A DNA stretch of 45,451 bases from an uncultured Clostridia bacterium (GCA_944376845.1 CALWDZ010000009.1:1-45451); one strand, 5' to 3'; positions 1 through 8,604 are shown, numbered from the stretch's first letter. The notes: a model not told the origin generated them from the sequence alone. Numbers and translations: made by a program.

Positions 1-366
1 TTATGTCACCCTGACCACTGCCCGCTTTGACGGAGAGGAAGGGTCTCTAAGAGGATGAGACTCTTCGTCAGCCGTCAGGGAAGCCACACTCAGAGTGACT
101 AGAAAAACGTCATTCTGAACAATCTTTTGTCATTCTGAGTCTCGACCTTCAGAGCCTTGCCCACGAAGAATCTCAAGCACAAGAGATCCTTCGTCAGCCG
201 TCAAGGAGGTAATTCTCAGGATGACACTAGAGTGTGTCATTCTGAACCCTTCTGTCATTCTGAGCCGAAGGCGAAGAATCTTGAGACCCCTCGCTTTGCT
301 CGGGGTGACACGTGGAATGTTCGATAGAACACGGAGAGTGTTCGATAAGACACGAGAGAGTGACAT
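1..366. repeat. Cluster of degenerate interspersed (REP-like) repeats
   Basis: There is no convincing gene here. The stretch is built from copies of a short element beginning GTCATTCTGA (at about 109, 129, 236 and 254), several followed by a GCGAAGAATC-type end, plus inverted relatives (GGATGACAC, GGGTGACAC). CTTCGTCAGCCGTCA occurs twice (about 63 and 189). Two tandem ~21-bp units starting TGTTCGATA lie at 318-338 and 339-360. The same element recurs at 22251, 24507, 43630 and 43713, always between genes. Open frames across this block are by-products of the repeats. Confidence 0.75.
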
Positions 367-374
367 ATAAAAAT

Positions 375-403
375 GGTACATCTAATTTAATATTAGGTGT
401 ACC
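375..403 (+). repeat. Left inverted arm of a possible invertible promoter segment
   Basis: This 29-bp near-palindrome (GGTACATCTAAT ... ATTAGGTGTACC) recurs in reverse complement at 501-529 with 28 of 29 bases matching. The match is only 23 of 29 in direct orientation, so the two copies are genuinely inverted. The two arms bracket 97 bp that holds promoter-like boxes. Inverted arms around a promoter before a surface-protein gene are the usual form of an invertible switch. A paired operator or a small MITE-like element are alternatives. Confidence 0.6.
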
Positions 404-444
404 ATTTTGCAAATATTATGTATATATTTTGTCTAATCACTAAA

Positions 445-472
445 AGAATATCACCTTTTGAACTGTTTTCAA
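445..472 (-). promoter_or_regulatory. Possible reverse-strand promoter inside the inverted-repeat segment
   Basis: On the minus strand TTGAAA is followed after 16 nt by TATTCT. It overlaps the plus-strand promoter at 458-486, so if the segment flips a promoter could still face the downstream gene or be replaced by one of different strength. The match is moderate and AT-rich DNA makes chance hits likely. Confidence 0.3.
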
Positions 473-486
473 AATAAATTTAATAA
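458..486 (+). promoter_or_regulatory. Candidate promoter of the LRR surface protein gene
   Basis: TTGAAC, a 17-nt spacer and TAATAA lie between the two inverted arms and point at the gene starting at 546. The predicted transcript would begin near 493 and carry the right arm (501-529) as a hairpin just ahead of the ribosome binding site. The spacing is ideal and the -10 box imperfect. Confidence 0.4.
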
Positions 487-500
487 TTTTTTTTAGAAAA

Positions 501-529
501 AGTACACCTAATATTAAATTAGATGTACC
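501..529 (-). repeat. Right inverted arm of a possible invertible promoter segment
   Basis: This is the reverse-complement copy of the 375-403 element (28 of 29 bases). It ends 5 nt before the GAGGTGG ribosome binding site at 536-542. Because the arm is nearly self-complementary, transcribed RNA would fold into a hairpin beside that site, which could also affect translation. Confidence 0.6.
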
Positions 530-545
530 AAAAAAGAGGTGGATA

Positions 546-2264
546 ATGAAAAGAAGGAGTAAGTTAATTTTTAGCTTAATATCGCTATGTTTTAGTATAG
601 CAGTACTATGTTTTGGAGTATATAGTGCACTAAGTGTAAGTTATTCCATAAACGGTAGTGTAAGTTATGAAATACAAGATGTGTTTGTAGAGTTAGATTT
701 AAGTGTGTATAGAGCATTATCTACAACACCAGTAAATAGTGCAACACATAACCAAAATGTAAGTACAATAAAGGGTGCTGGAAAAAATATCTCCGAAACA
801 GACTTTGGCAAACTATCATACACCGACCATGAGTCCACATACGAGAAAGGAGAAGTTAAACCGGGCAATGAAGATGGAATATTTGAAGCATATTCAGAAA
901 ACTTAGCCTTAACATACGGTTCACCAACAAACGATAATCAAGGTTATGCATTTTATATAGTAATAGATATATATAACCTAGGCAGTGAGATAATAAACGC
1001 ACAAATAACAACAGCACCAACCTCGCTAGAAAACACCATTTTGCGTGACTCAGGTAATGTAGAAATAGCAGCAGATGACACAGAGAGAATAGTATTAGGA
1101 CTCGCCCTAGACGATGTAACAACAGGTATAAAAAGTGCCGGCTTTACCTACACAATAACAATCTCTCGTGGTGAATTACCAGCAGAGCCAATAACAGATA
1201 TGCTTTTTTCTGTTAATGAAGCGACAGGAACTGCAACATTATTCTCTTACGCCGACTCAGGTAGTGATGTAGTTATACCCGAGTCAATAGGATATAATAC
1301 ACTTTCTTCAATGACTTCGACACTTATGACAGTGGAAGATATAACATCAAATTATATGAATCAATATTATTTTTATCAAGATTTATATATAACACTTCCA
1401 AACCAAGAAAAACAACTCATTGAAAATCCAAAGATATGGCTTAATGAAAATATGGAAAGTATTCAAGCAACACCAGAAGATTATATTCCAATGATAATAC
1501 AAGCTGTAGAAAGTTATACAATTGACCAAGAAGATTACAATAAATATGCTACATTAGATCAAGATGCGCCTATGAGTATGCCAATACAAATGATAATTGG
1601 AGGTTTATTATATAATTCGGTAGATGTACAATATGGCACAAATGGACAACCTTTTACTTTTAATATGGAAAACTATAATGCTGCCATGACAGGTGACAAT
1701 AGTCCAACAAGTAAAGCAATACGGGATTTCATGTCGAAAGATGAATCTGATCCAGAATCGTTATTGCCAGTCACTTATAGTAATTTTGAATACAAAGTAG
1801 TTGTTAAAGGGGGTGAATATTCAGTTACAAGTATAGCCTCTTCTGCCTTCAAGGGTTGCGGCTTAACCAGTATAGAGATCCCAAGCAGTGTGACAAATAT
1901 AGGATCTTTTGCCTTCTCTGATTGCTCTGACTTAAAAACAGTAACCTTTGGAGCAAACTCACAACTAGAGAGTATAGGCTCTAATGCCTTCAATAATTGC
2001 GATGCCTTAACCAGTATAGAGATCCCAAGCAGTGTGACAAGTATAGGAGAAGCTGCCTTCTATGATTGCGATGCATTAAAAACTGTAACATTTGAAGAGG
2101 ACTCACAACTAGAAAGTATAGGCTCTTCTGCCTTTCGTTTTTGCTCCAACTTAACCAGTATAGAGATCCCAAGCAGTGTGACAAGTATAGGATCTTATGC
2201 CTTCCAATTTTGCTCTGACTTAGAAATAGTAACATTTAAAGACACTACAACAGAATGGCTGTAA
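546..2264 (+). CDS. Exported BspA-type leucine-rich-repeat surface protein, C-terminus frameshifted
   Basis: The 572-aa product has a basic N-terminus and a hydrophobic signal/anchor segment (about residues 7-32). A beta-rich region of no recognised family follows. From about residue 410 to the end there are BspA/TpLRR-type repeats (LRR_5 family) with recurring motifs such as LTSIEIPSSVTSIG and AFxxC. Such repeats are typical of adhesins and surface proteins. The repeat is also conserved in DNA: a ~39-bp block starts at 1865, 2009 and 2153, an exact 144-bp period. The ATG follows a GAGGTGG ribosome binding site. The frame closes at TGG CTG TAA, but the expected family C-terminus continues in another frame (2255-2377), so a base appears to be missing near 2258. 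The upstream inverted arms suggest phase-variable expression. The LRR call is firm; ligand and role are unknown. Confidence 0.8.
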   Translation: MKRRSKLIFSLISLCFSIAVLCFGVYSALSVSYSINGSVSYEIQDVFVELDLSVYRALSTTPVNSATHNQNVSTIKGAGKNISETDFGKLSYTDHESTYEKGEVKPGNEDGIFEAYSENLALTYGSPTNDNQGYAFYIVIDIYNLGSEIINAQITTAPTSLENTILRDSGNVEIAADDTERIVLGLALDDVTTGIKSAGFTYTITISRGELPAEPITDMLFSVNEATGTATLFSYADSGSDVVIPESIGYNTLSSMTSTLMTVEDITSNYMNQYYFYQDLYITLPNQEKQLIENPKIWLNENMESIQATPEDYIPMIIQAVESYTIDQEDYNKYATLDQDAPMSMPIQMIIGGLLYNSVDVQYGTNGQPFTFNMENYNAAMTGDNSPTSKAIRDFMSKDESDPESLLPVTYSNFEYKVVVKGGEYSVTSIASSAFKGCGLTSIEIPSSVTNIGSFAFSDCSDLKTVTFGANSQLESIGSNAFNNCDALTSIEIPSSVTSIGEAAFYDCDALKTVTFEEDSQLESIGSSAFRFCSNLTSIEIPSSVTSIGSYAFQFCSDLEIVTFKDTTTEWL

Positions 2265-2377
2265 CAAGTGGTTCTACAAGTAACACCATAAAAAGTCAAG
2301 ATTTACAAAGTCCAAGTACAATGGCAACTTATTTAACAGATACTTACAATGATTGCACATGGACAAAAAAGCAGTAA
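2255..2377 (+). pseudogene. Frameshifted C-terminal fragment of the LRR protein
   Basis: This frame encodes 41 residues (..VTSGSTSNTIKSQD.. to ..TDTYNDCTWTKKQ) that read as a natural end of the preceding LRR protein. It overlaps that gene's last codons in the other frame and has no ribosome binding site. Adding one base between 2258 and 2261 would restore an uninterrupted reading frame from 546 to 2377. It may be a real mutation, phase variation or a sequencing error; there is no homopolymer at the site. Confidence 0.65.
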
Positions 2378-2403
2378 AATATATTTTAAACAACTTGTTT
2401 TTG

Positions 2404-2432
2404 GCGCGCCCGTTTGGGCGTGCTATTTTTTT
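2404..2432 (+). terminator. Rho-independent terminator after the LRR gene
   Basis: An 8-bp GC-rich stem (GCGCGCCC / GGGCGTGC, one G-U pair) with a GTTT loop is followed by a run of seven T at 2426-2432. It separates the LRR gene from the ribosomal promoter. Confidence 0.9.
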
Positions 2433-2453
2433 ATAAAATCTTTTAAAAAAGTG

Positions 2454-2481
2454 TTGACAAGGGTATGGCAAATGTTATACA
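2454..2481 (+). promoter_or_regulatory. Strong promoter of the S10 ribosomal operon
   Basis: A perfect TTGACA at 2454-2459 and TATACA at 2476-2481 are separated by 16 nt, with an extended -10 TG at 2473-2474. It is the only strong promoter seen upstream of the 15.5-kb ribosomal cluster. Transcription would start near 2488. Confidence 0.85.
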
Positions 2482-2708
2482 ATGCAGTGTATTGTGGCAT
2501 AAATGCGGGTTGACGCGTGAAGTTACTTTGTTCCAAGCAAGCGGAAAAAGATAATTTACGCCGACAAGTTCTGCCTTTAGAGCAGGGCGACCAACAAAGC
2601 CTTTTATTTTTAAGACCACATGCAAACACACGGGATAGTGTTAAGTTTGATAAAAGGCATTTACCTTAAGGTAAGTTTGTTGGCAAGGCTATAGCAGGAG
2701 GTTAAAAA
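2482..2708 (+). promoter_or_regulatory. Long structured leader of the S10 operon
   Basis: About 220 nt separate the promoter from rpsJ. They contain an imperfect hairpin (2515-2534 with 2543-2561), a short CTGC/GCAG hairpin near 2571-2585 and a perfect 14-nt palindrome TTACCTTAAGGTAA at 2661-2674. In other bacteria S10 leaders bind L4 for autoregulation. Whether this leader does so is inference. An AGGAGG ribosome binding site at 2696-2701 serves rpsJ. Confidence 0.5.
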
Positions 2709-3017
2709 ATGGCAACACAAAAATTAAGGATTAAACTCAAATCTTATGACCATCAACTTTTGGATCAGGCATGTCTTAGAATAATCAATACTGCCAACAA
2801 AAGTGGTGCCAAGGTTGTGGGTCCGGTTCCACTTCCAACTGATAGAGAAGTTGTAACTGTTATCCGTTCACCACACAAGCACAAAGACAGTCGTGAACAA
2901 TTTGAGTCAAGGACACACAAACGTATGATAGATGTGTATCCAACGTCACCTAAGCAAACCGATGCTTTTATGAAACTCGATTTGCCTGCCGGTGTTGAAA
3001 TAAAAATCGAACTATAA
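2709..3017 (+). CDS. rpsJ: 30S ribosomal protein S10 (NusE)
   Basis: The 102-aa product is full length and collinear with S10 ([14 protein letters not shown] near the start, GVEIKIEL at the end). S10 sits in the 30S head and, as NusE, takes part in transcription antitermination with NusB. It is the first gene of the S10 operon, preceded by AGGAGG and a long leader, and is followed by rplC after 14 nt. Confidence 0.97.
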   Translation: MATQKLRIKLKSYDHQLLDQACLRIINTANKSGAKVVGPVPLPTDREVVTVIRSPHKHKDSREQFESRTHKRMIDVYPTSPKQTDAFMKLDLPAGVEIKIEL

Positions 3018-3031
3018 GGAAGGAGAAGAAA

Positions 3032-3670
3032 ATGAATAAAGCAATAATAGGCAAGAAACTCGGAATGACACAGATCTTCACGCCTGATGGTTTGGTTGTT
3101 CCAGTCACTGTAGTTGAAGCCGGTCCTTGCAAAGTTGTTCAAGTAAAAACACAGGCAAGAGAAGGTTACAACAGCGTGGTTGTTGCTTTTGACGAAACAA
3201 AGGAGTCAAGAGTAAACAAAGCACAAATGGGAACATTTAAAAAAGCAAATGTCCCAGCGCACAAAATACTTCGAGAACTTAAACTCGACAATGCGCAAAA
3301 TTTTGAAATAGGCTCACAAATACTTTGTGATATATTTAATGAAAAAGACAAAGTTGATGTTACTGGTCTTACACGTGGTCGTGGATTTACTGGTGTAATT
3401 CAAAGATGGAATCAACGTCGTTTAAAAATGACACACGGTACAGGTCCTGTACACAGAGAAGTGGGTTCAATGAGTGCCAACAGCACACCAAGCAGAGTTT
3501 TCAAAAACAAACATATGCCAGGTCGCTATGGCCACGAGAGAGTTACAATTCAAAATTTGGAAATTGTAAAAGTCGATTCTGCTCGTAACATATTGCTCAT
3601 AAAAGGTTGCATTCCAGGTCCAAGAGGCACAGTTGTAACAGTTTGTGAAGCAGTTAAAGGAGTCAACTAA
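3032..3670 (+). CDS. rplC: 50S ribosomal protein L3
   Basis: The 212-aa product matches L3 throughout: MTQIFTPDG near the N-terminus, [11 protein letters not shown] in the centre and [13 protein letters not shown] in the globular part. L3 is an early-assembly 23S rRNA binder whose central loop approaches the peptidyl-transferase centre. It has a GGAGAAGAAA ribosome binding site. Its stop overlaps the rplD start by one base (TAATG), implying translational coupling. Confidence 0.97.
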   Translation: MNKAIIGKKLGMTQIFTPDGLVVPVTVVEAGPCKVVQVKTQAREGYNSVVVAFDETKESRVNKAQMGTFKKANVPAHKILRELKLDNAQNFEIGSQILCDIFNEKDKVDVTGLTRGRGFTGVIQRWNQRRLKMTHGTGPVHREVGSMSANSTPSRVFKNKHMPGRYGHERVTIQNLEIVKVDSARNILLIKGCIPGPRGTVVTVCEAVKGVN

Positions 3671-4293
3671 TGAAAGCCAAAGTTTATAACATTCAAAATG
3701 CCGAAGTTGGTCAAATGACACTTAAAGATGATGTCTTTGGTTTGGAATACAACGAACCACTTATTCATGAAGTTGTTGTTGCATACAACGCAAACAACCG
3801 CCAAGGCACAAAGAGTGCGCTCACTCGAAGTGAAGTTCGTGGTCATGCAAAAAAACCATGGGCACAAAAACACACTGGACATGCAAGACAGGGTTCAACA
3901 AAAGGTCCACAATGGACAGGCGGTGGCATAGTTTTTGCTCCAAAACCAAGGGACTTTTCAAAGAAAGTAAACAAGTTTGCAAAGCGTTTTGCTCTTCTAT
4001 CTGCACTTTCACAAAAACTTGCACAAAAAGAAGTTGTTATCTTAGATGATTTCAAACTTGAAAACGCAAAAACCAAAGAGGCTCAAGCATTTTTAGATGC
4101 ATTTAAGTCAAATGGAACCGCTCTTGTAGTACTTTCAGCACAAGATAAACTTGCACAAAGAGCAACAAACAACATCCAAAAGTTATCACTTACAACTGCA
4201 GACCTTTTAAATGTATACGATGTTGTTTCTAACAAATTAGTGTTTTTGACTAAGTCCGCCGTTAAAAAATTAGAGGAGGCTTACGCAGAATGA
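3670..4293 (+). CDS. rplD: 50S ribosomal protein L4
   Basis: The 207-aa product carries the L4 tunnel-loop sequence (residues about 45-95, GHAKKPWAQKHTGHARQGS and GGGIVFAPKPRDFS) and the C-terminal Rossmann-like half. L4 lines the exit tunnel, binds 23S rRNA and in some bacteria represses its own operon. It is coupled to rplC by a 1-base overlap and to rplW by a 4-base ATGA overlap. Confidence 0.97.
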   Translation: MKAKVYNIQNAEVGQMTLKDDVFGLEYNEPLIHEVVVAYNANNRQGTKSALTRSEVRGHAKKPWAQKHTGHARQGSTKGPQWTGGGIVFAPKPRDFSKKVNKFAKRFALLSALSQKLAQKEVVILDDFKLENAKTKEAQAFLDAFKSNGTALVVLSAQDKLAQRATNNIQKLSLTTADLLNVYDVVSNKLVFLTKSAVKKLEEAYAE

Positions 4294-4592
4294 GAGCACA
4301 AGATATAATTATTAAACCAATTCTCACTGAAAAATCTTACTCTGGCATTCAAAACAAAATATATACATTCAAAGTTGCAACAGGTGCCAATAAAGTTGAG
4401 ATTAAAAAAGCAGTTGAAAGTTTGTTTGGCGTTAAAGTTGAAAGCGTCAACACAATAAAAGTCAAAGGTAAAGAAAAATCACAAAGCACTAGACAGGGTA
4501 GAACTGTTGGTAAAAAGAGTGATTACACAAAGGCAATAGTAACACTTAAAGAAGACAGTAAACCTATCGCGTTCTTTGAGAGTTTGTCATAA
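4290..4592 (+). CDS. rplW: 50S ribosomal protein L23
   Basis: The 100-aa product shows the L23 start (IIKPILTEKSYSG) and core (YTFKVATGANKVEIKKAVE). L23 lies at the tunnel exit and is the docking site for trigger factor and SRP. The start overlaps the rplD stop by 4 bases. Confidence 0.96.
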   Translation: MRAQDIIIKPILTEKSYSGIQNKIYTFKVATGANKVEIKKAVESLFGVKVESVNTIKVKGKEKSQSTRQGRTVGKKSDYTKAIVTLKEDSKPIAFFESLS

Positions 4593-4609
4593 AAGGAGGA
4601 TAGTTAGTT

Positions 4610-5437
4610 ATGGCAATAAAATCCAGTAAACCTACATCAGCAGGTCGTAGATTTTACACTTCGGCAACTTTTGAAGAAGTAACTAAACATACTCCTGAAA
4701 AAAGTTTACTTAGAGTAAAGAAAAAGACAGCAGGCAGAAATGCAAGCGGAAAAATCACCGTTCGTCACATCGGCGGTGGAAATAGACAAAAATACAGAGT
4801 TATTGACTTTAAACGTAATAAAGACAATATCCCTGCAAAAGTGGTTGGTATTGAATATGATCCTAACCGCAGCGCATACATTGCACTTTTATGTTATGCA
4901 GATGGAGAAAAGAGATATATCTTGGCTCCATTAGGACTTAGCGTTGGTGATACAGTGCAAAGTGGCGAAAACGTAGAAATAAAAGTCGGAAATTCTCTTC
5001 CACTTTCAGCCATCCCAGTTGGTAGTACAGTTCACAATGTTGAACTCTCTGCAGGTCGTGGTGGTCAACTTGGAAGAAGTGCAGGTACAAGCATAAGCCT
5101 TATGGCAAAAGAAGGCAAATACGCAACACTTCGTATGCCAAGTGGCGAAATGAGAAAAGTACTTCTTACTTGCCGCGCAACAATTGGAACAGTCGGAAAT
5201 CTTGATCATGAACTTGTTTCAATCGGTAAAGCAGGAAGAACAAGACATATGGGTACAAGACCAACCGTTCGTGGTGTAGTTATGAACCCAAATGATCACC
5301 CACACGGTGGTGGTGAAGGTAAGAGCCCTGTTGGACACAAATCTCCACTCACTCCATGGGGTAAACCAGCACTTGGACTTAAAACTAGAAAGAGAAAGAA
5401 AGCATCAAACAAACTCATCGTTAAGAGAGTTAATTAG
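4610..5437 (+). CDS. rplB: 50S ribosomal protein L2
   Basis: The 275-aa product is full-length L2, with [18 protein letters not shown] in the N-terminal OB domain, an SH3-like middle domain and the conserved [14 protein letters not shown] segment near residues 225-238 that contributes to the peptidyl-transferase centre. It is preceded by AAAGGAGG and lies 9 nt from rpsS. Confidence 0.98.
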   Translation: MAIKSSKPTSAGRRFYTSATFEEVTKHTPEKSLLRVKKKTAGRNASGKITVRHIGGGNRQKYRVIDFKRNKDNIPAKVVGIEYDPNRSAYIALLCYADGEKRYILAPLGLSVGDTVQSGENVEIKVGNSLPLSAIPVGSTVHNVELSAGRGGQLGRSAGTSISLMAKEGKYATLRMPSGEMRKVLLTCRATIGTVGNLDHELVSIGKAGRTRHMGTRPTVRGVVMNPNDHPHGGGEGKSPVGHKSPLTPWGKPALGLKTRKRKKASNKLIVKRVN

Positions 5438-5446
5438 GAGTAGAAT

Positions 5447-5731
5447 ATGAGTAGATCATTAAAGAAAAAACCATATGTTTGCCCAAGACTTTTAAAAAGA
5501 GTGGCTGAAATGGATCCTAAAAACAAAAAACCAATCAAAACTTGGTCTCGTTCCTCTGTTATCTATCCAGAGTTTGTAGGATACACTTTCGCAGTTCACA
5601 ACGGCAAAAAACATATTCCAGTTTATTGTACCGCTGAAATGGTTGGTCATAAACTAGGTGAATTTGCTCCAACAAGAACATTCAAGGGGCATGCAGGTAA
5701 AAAGTCGACAACAACGGCAACCAAGGTTTAA
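5447..5731 (+). CDS. rpsS: 30S ribosomal protein S19
   Basis: The 94-aa product has the S19 signature ([15 protein letters not shown], then [17 protein letters not shown] and [19 protein letters not shown]). S19 is in the 30S head near the A site and pairs with S13. It lies 9 nt after rplB and 10 nt before rplV. Confidence 0.97.
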   Translation: MSRSLKKKPYVCPRLLKRVAEMDPKNKKPIKTWSRSSVIYPEFVGYTFAVHNGKKHIPVYCTAEMVGHKLGEFAPTRTFKGHAGKKSTTTATKV

Positions 5732-5741
5732 GAGGTGAAAG

Positions 5742-6128
5742 ATGGCAACAAGAATTAAACAAAAGGCAGAGGCGAGACAAAAGGCTAAAGACACTCGCCC
5801 ATACGCAAAAGCAAAATATATAAGGATGAGCCCATCAAAAGTACGTATTGTGCTTGACACAATTCGTGGCAAAAAAGCAGAAGATGCGGTTGCAATCTTA
5901 GAAAACTCAACAACAGCAGGTGCAGAAGTTTGCTTGAAAGTCTTAAAGTCAGCAATTGCAAACGGCGAATACCGCGGAATCAACAGACAAGATATGTTTG
6001 TTGCAGAATGCTATGCAGGTCCAGGACCTACACTTAAAAGACTTGACATCCGTGCAAAAGGTAGAGCAAACAGATTATTAAAGAGAACATGTCATATAAC
6101 CATAATACTTGGCATGGAGCAAAATTAA
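5742..6128 (+). CDS. rplV: 50S ribosomal protein L22
   Basis: The 128-aa product includes the L22 core (YIRMSPSKVRIVLDTIRGKK) and the beta-hairpin tip that lines the exit tunnel (GPGPTLKRLDIRAKGRAN). The first ~20 residues are a Lys/Arg/Ala-rich extension relative to compact L22 proteins. The ribosome binding site is GAGGTG. Confidence 0.96.
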   Translation: MATRIKQKAEARQKAKDTRPYAKAKYIRMSPSKVRIVLDTIRGKKAEDAVAILENSTTAGAEVCLKVLKSAIANGEYRGINRQDMFVAECYAGPGPTLKRLDIRAKGRANRLLKRTCHITIILGMEQN

Positions 6129-6146
6129 AGGAAGGAGGCAAAATAA

Positions 6147-6815
6147 ATGGGTCAGAAAGTTAATCCGATCGGATTCAGAGTAGGAGTAAACAAATCTTGG
6201 GATTCATCTTGGTACGCAGGTAAACAAGATTTTGCCAAGTTCCTATTAGAAGATAATAAAATAAGAAAGTTCTTTGATAAAAATTACCACACAGCGGGTA
6301 TTTCAAAAATTGAAATCGAAAGAACAAAAGAAAAGTTGGTGCTTAATATTTACACTGGTAGACCAGCAGTACTCATTGGACAAAAAGGTTCAAATATTGA
6401 GATTATCAAAAAGCAATTATCAAAAATAATTAGCCCAACAAAAAATTTGATTATAAACATCAAAGAAGTCAAAAAACCAGACCTTGATGCTCGTCTTGTA
6501 GCAGAAAGTATAGTTTCACAACTTGAAAAACGTGTTGCATACAAACGTGCATTAAAACAAGCACTTCAAAGAGTTATGAAAGCAGGTGCAAAAGGTTGTA
6601 AAGTCCGTGTCAGCGGTGTTGTAAATGGTGCAAACTCCATTTCAACAAGTGAAACATATATGGAAGGTAGCCTTCCACTTCAAACACTTAGAGCCGACAT
6701 TGACTATGCTGTAACTGCAGCATATACAAACTATGGAAAACTTGGCGTCAAAGTTTGGATATATAAAGGTGACATCTTAGAGAAGAAGGAAACTTCAAAA
6801 GGAGGACAGGACTAA
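6147..6815 (+). CDS. rpsC: 30S ribosomal protein S3
   Basis: The 222-aa product begins [12 protein letters not shown], has a KH RNA-binding domain with the [10 protein letters not shown] loop (about residues 78-87) and ends in the KVWIYKGDI region. S3 is at the mRNA entry channel, where it has helicase and fidelity roles. Its stop overlaps rplP by one base. Confidence 0.97.
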   Translation: MGQKVNPIGFRVGVNKSWDSSWYAGKQDFAKFLLEDNKIRKFFDKNYHTAGISKIEIERTKEKLVLNIYTGRPAVLIGQKGSNIEIIKKQLSKIISPTKNLIINIKEVKKPDLDARLVAESIVSQLEKRVAYKRALKQALQRVMKAGAKGCKVRVSGVVNGANSISTSETYMEGSLPLQTLRADIDYAVTAAYTNYGKLGVKVWIYKGDILEKKETSKGGQD

Positions 6816-7246
6816 TGTTGATGCCAAAACGTGTTAAAAGAAGAAGAGTTCATCGTGGCAGAATGACAGGTGTCGCAACAAGAGGTAACACACTTGCTTA
6901 TGGCGACTTTGGTCTTGTCGCTACCGAGCCATGTTGGATAAAATCAAATCAAATTGAGGCCGCTCGTATCGCTATGACAAGATACATCAAGCGTGGCGGT
7001 CAAGTCTGGATCAAAATTTTCCCAGATAAACCTGTAACAAAGAAGCCTGCCGAAACTCGTATGGGTAGCGGTAAAGGTTCACCAGAATTTTGGGTTGCAG
7101 TAGTTAAACCAGGTAGAGTCCTTTTTGAAATGGGTGGCGTTGCAGAAAGCGTTGCTCGTGAAGCATTAAGGCTTGCTGGTCACAAACTTCCTTGCAAAGT
7201 AAAATTCATAAAGAGAGAACAAGGTGGTGAGAACAATGAAAATTAA
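6815..7246 (+). CDS. rplP: 50S ribosomal protein L16
   Basis: The 143-aa product starts [19 protein letters not shown] and contains [19 protein letters not shown] and the conserved RMGSGKG loop near the A/P-site tRNAs. L16 is a late-assembly protein at the peptidyl-transferase region. I kept the first ATG because MLMPKR is the usual family start. It overlaps rpmC by 11 nt. Confidence 0.97.
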   Translation: MLMPKRVKRRRVHRGRMTGVATRGNTLAYGDFGLVATEPCWIKSNQIEAARIAMTRYIKRGGQVWIKIFPDKPVTKKPAETRMGSGKGSPEFWVAVVKPGRVLFEMGGVAESVAREALRLAGHKLPCKVKFIKREQGGENNEN

Positions 7247-7424
7247 TGAACTTAGAAGTTTGACGGTTGAAGAATTAAATCAAAAACTTGTTGACTTAAA
7301 ACAAGAATTGTTCAATCTCCGTTTTTCACAAGCAACAGGCAATTTGCCAAACCCAATGCAAATTCACAATGTCAAAAAAGACATAGCAAGGGTGAATACA
7401 TTATTAAAAGAGAAAAAGGCATAG
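7236..7424 (+). CDS. rpmC: 50S ribosomal protein L29
   Basis: The 62-aa two-helix protein reads [18 protein letters not shown] and, later, [14 protein letters not shown]29 is at the tunnel exit beside L23. An in-frame GTG lies 12 nt upstream, but the ATG at 7236 gives the standard family start and is placed correctly behind AAGGTGGTG. Confidence 0.95.
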   Translation: MKINELRSLTVEELNQKLVDLKQELFNLRFSQATGNLPNPMQIHNVKKDIARVNTLLKEKKA

Positions 7425-7432
7425 GTGGAAGT

Positions 7433-7699
7433 ATGGAAAATTTAGAAAGAAATAGACGCCTTACAAAACAAGGAGTGGTGGTAAGTGCTGGAAAAATGGA
7501 CAAGACAGTTGTCGTTGCAGTTGTTTCAAACACAAAACACCCACTTTATAAAAAAGTCGTTAAAAAAACAACAAAGTTTAAGGCTCATGACGAAAATAAT
7601 GAGTGCGGACTTGGTGATACCGTAGAAATTATGGAAACAAGACACATCTCAAAAGATAAGTACTACAGAGTCGTAAAGATTGTTGAAAAGGCAAGATAG
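7433..7699 (+). CDS. rpsQ: 30S ribosomal protein S17
   Basis: The 88-aa OB-fold protein has the S17 motif [10 protein letters not shown] and the basic segment [21 protein letters not shown]17 is a primary 16S rRNA binder. It lies 8 nt after rpmC and 9 nt before rplN. Confidence 0.96.
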   Translation: MENLERNRRLTKQGVVVSAGKMDKTVVVAVVSNTKHPLYKKVVKKTTKFKAHDENNECGLGDTVEIMETRHISKDKYYRVVKIVEKAR

Positions 7700-7708
7700 G
7701 AGGTTATT

Positions 7709-8077
7709 ATGATTCAACCACAAACAAGACTTAAAGTGGCTGACAACACCGGAGCAAGACAAATTATGTGTATCCGTGTGCTTGGTGGCTCATATAGAAG
7801 AAGTGGAAACATCGGTGATGTCATCGTTGCATCAGTTAAGAGTGCAACTCCTGGTGGTTCTGTAAAAAAGGGTGATGTAGTCAAAGCAGTCATAGTTAGA
7901 TCAAGCAAAGGACTTCGTCGTCCAGATGGTTCACACATTAAATTTGATGACAATGCTGCTGTTATCATTGATAATCAAAAACAACCAAAAGGTACTCGTA
8001 TCTTTGGACCTATCGCAAGAGAACTTAGAGATAAGGGATATATGAAGATAATTTCCCTTGCTCCTGAGGTTATTTAA
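7709..8077 (+). CDS. rplN: 50S ribosomal protein L14
   Basis: The 122-aa product starts [19 protein letters not shown] and ends [16 protein letters not shown], standard for L14. L14 forms intersubunit bridges and is the binding site for RsfS. It is preceded by AGGAGG. Confidence 0.98.
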   Translation: MIQPQTRLKVADNTGARQIMCIRVLGGSYRRSGNIGDVIVASVKSATPGGSVKKGDVVKAVIVRSSKGLRRPDGSHIKFDDNAAVIIDNQKQPKGTRIFGPIARELRDKGYMKIISLAPEVI

Positions 8078-8088
8078 AAGGAGAAATC

Positions 8089-8604
8089 ATGGCAAAATTA
8101 TTTGTAAAACAAGGTGATACAGTTGTTGTAATTGCCGGAAAAGAAAAGGGTAAGACCGCAAAAGTTTTGGAAGTTTCTCCAAAAGATAACAAAGTACTTT
8201 TGGATGGTGTGAATGTAGTAACAAAACACCAAAAGCCAAGATCTCAACAAGACAAAGGCGGACTTATTAAAAAGAATGCATTCATGGAAGCATCAAACGT
8301 TATGGTTGTTTGCCCAGCATGCGGAAAAGCAACTAGAGTTGGTCACAAAGAGATTGACGGAAAAAATGTTAGAGTATGCAAACATGAAGGCTGTGGTGCA
8401 TCACTTGACAAGGCTTATTCAAAGAAAGTAAAAAAACAAGCAAAGTCAGAAAAAAAGTCTGATGCAAACGAAGTAGCAAAAGAAACAGCAAAAACCACAA
8501 AGACAAAAAAAGAAACAACAAAAGCAAAGTCGACAACAGCAAAGAAAACTACAGCAACAAAAAAAGCCCCTGCTAAAAAAGCAGAGAAGAGTAAGGAGGA
8601 ATAA
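8089..8604 (+). CDS. rplX: 50S ribosomal protein L24 with zinc-ribbon and long basic tail
   Basis: Residues 1-70 are a normal L24 with a KOW motif ([18 protein letters not shown]). Residues 75-102 form a Cys4 ribbon (C75, C78, C97, C102); the second pair is spaced CxxxxC rather than CxxC. Residues ~111-171 are a low-complexity tail of Lys, Ala and Thr, making the protein 171 aa against roughly 105 for most homologues. L24 initiates 50S assembly. The tail probably contacts rRNA, by inference from its charge. The stop overlaps rplE by one base. Confidence 0.95.
   Translation: MAKLFVKQGDTVVVIAGKEKGKTAKVLEVSPKDNKVLLDGVNVVTKHQKPRSQQDKGGLIKKNAFMEASNVMVVCPACGKATRVGHKEIDGKNVRVCKHEGCGASLDKAYSKKVKKQAKSEKKSDANEVAKETAKTTKTKKETTKAKSTTAKKTTATKKAPAKKAEKSKEE

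Noticed and set aside
130..412. Minus-strand open frames across the left-hand repeats
   Set aside because: They are built from the interspersed repeat units, have no ribosome binding site and low-quality composition.
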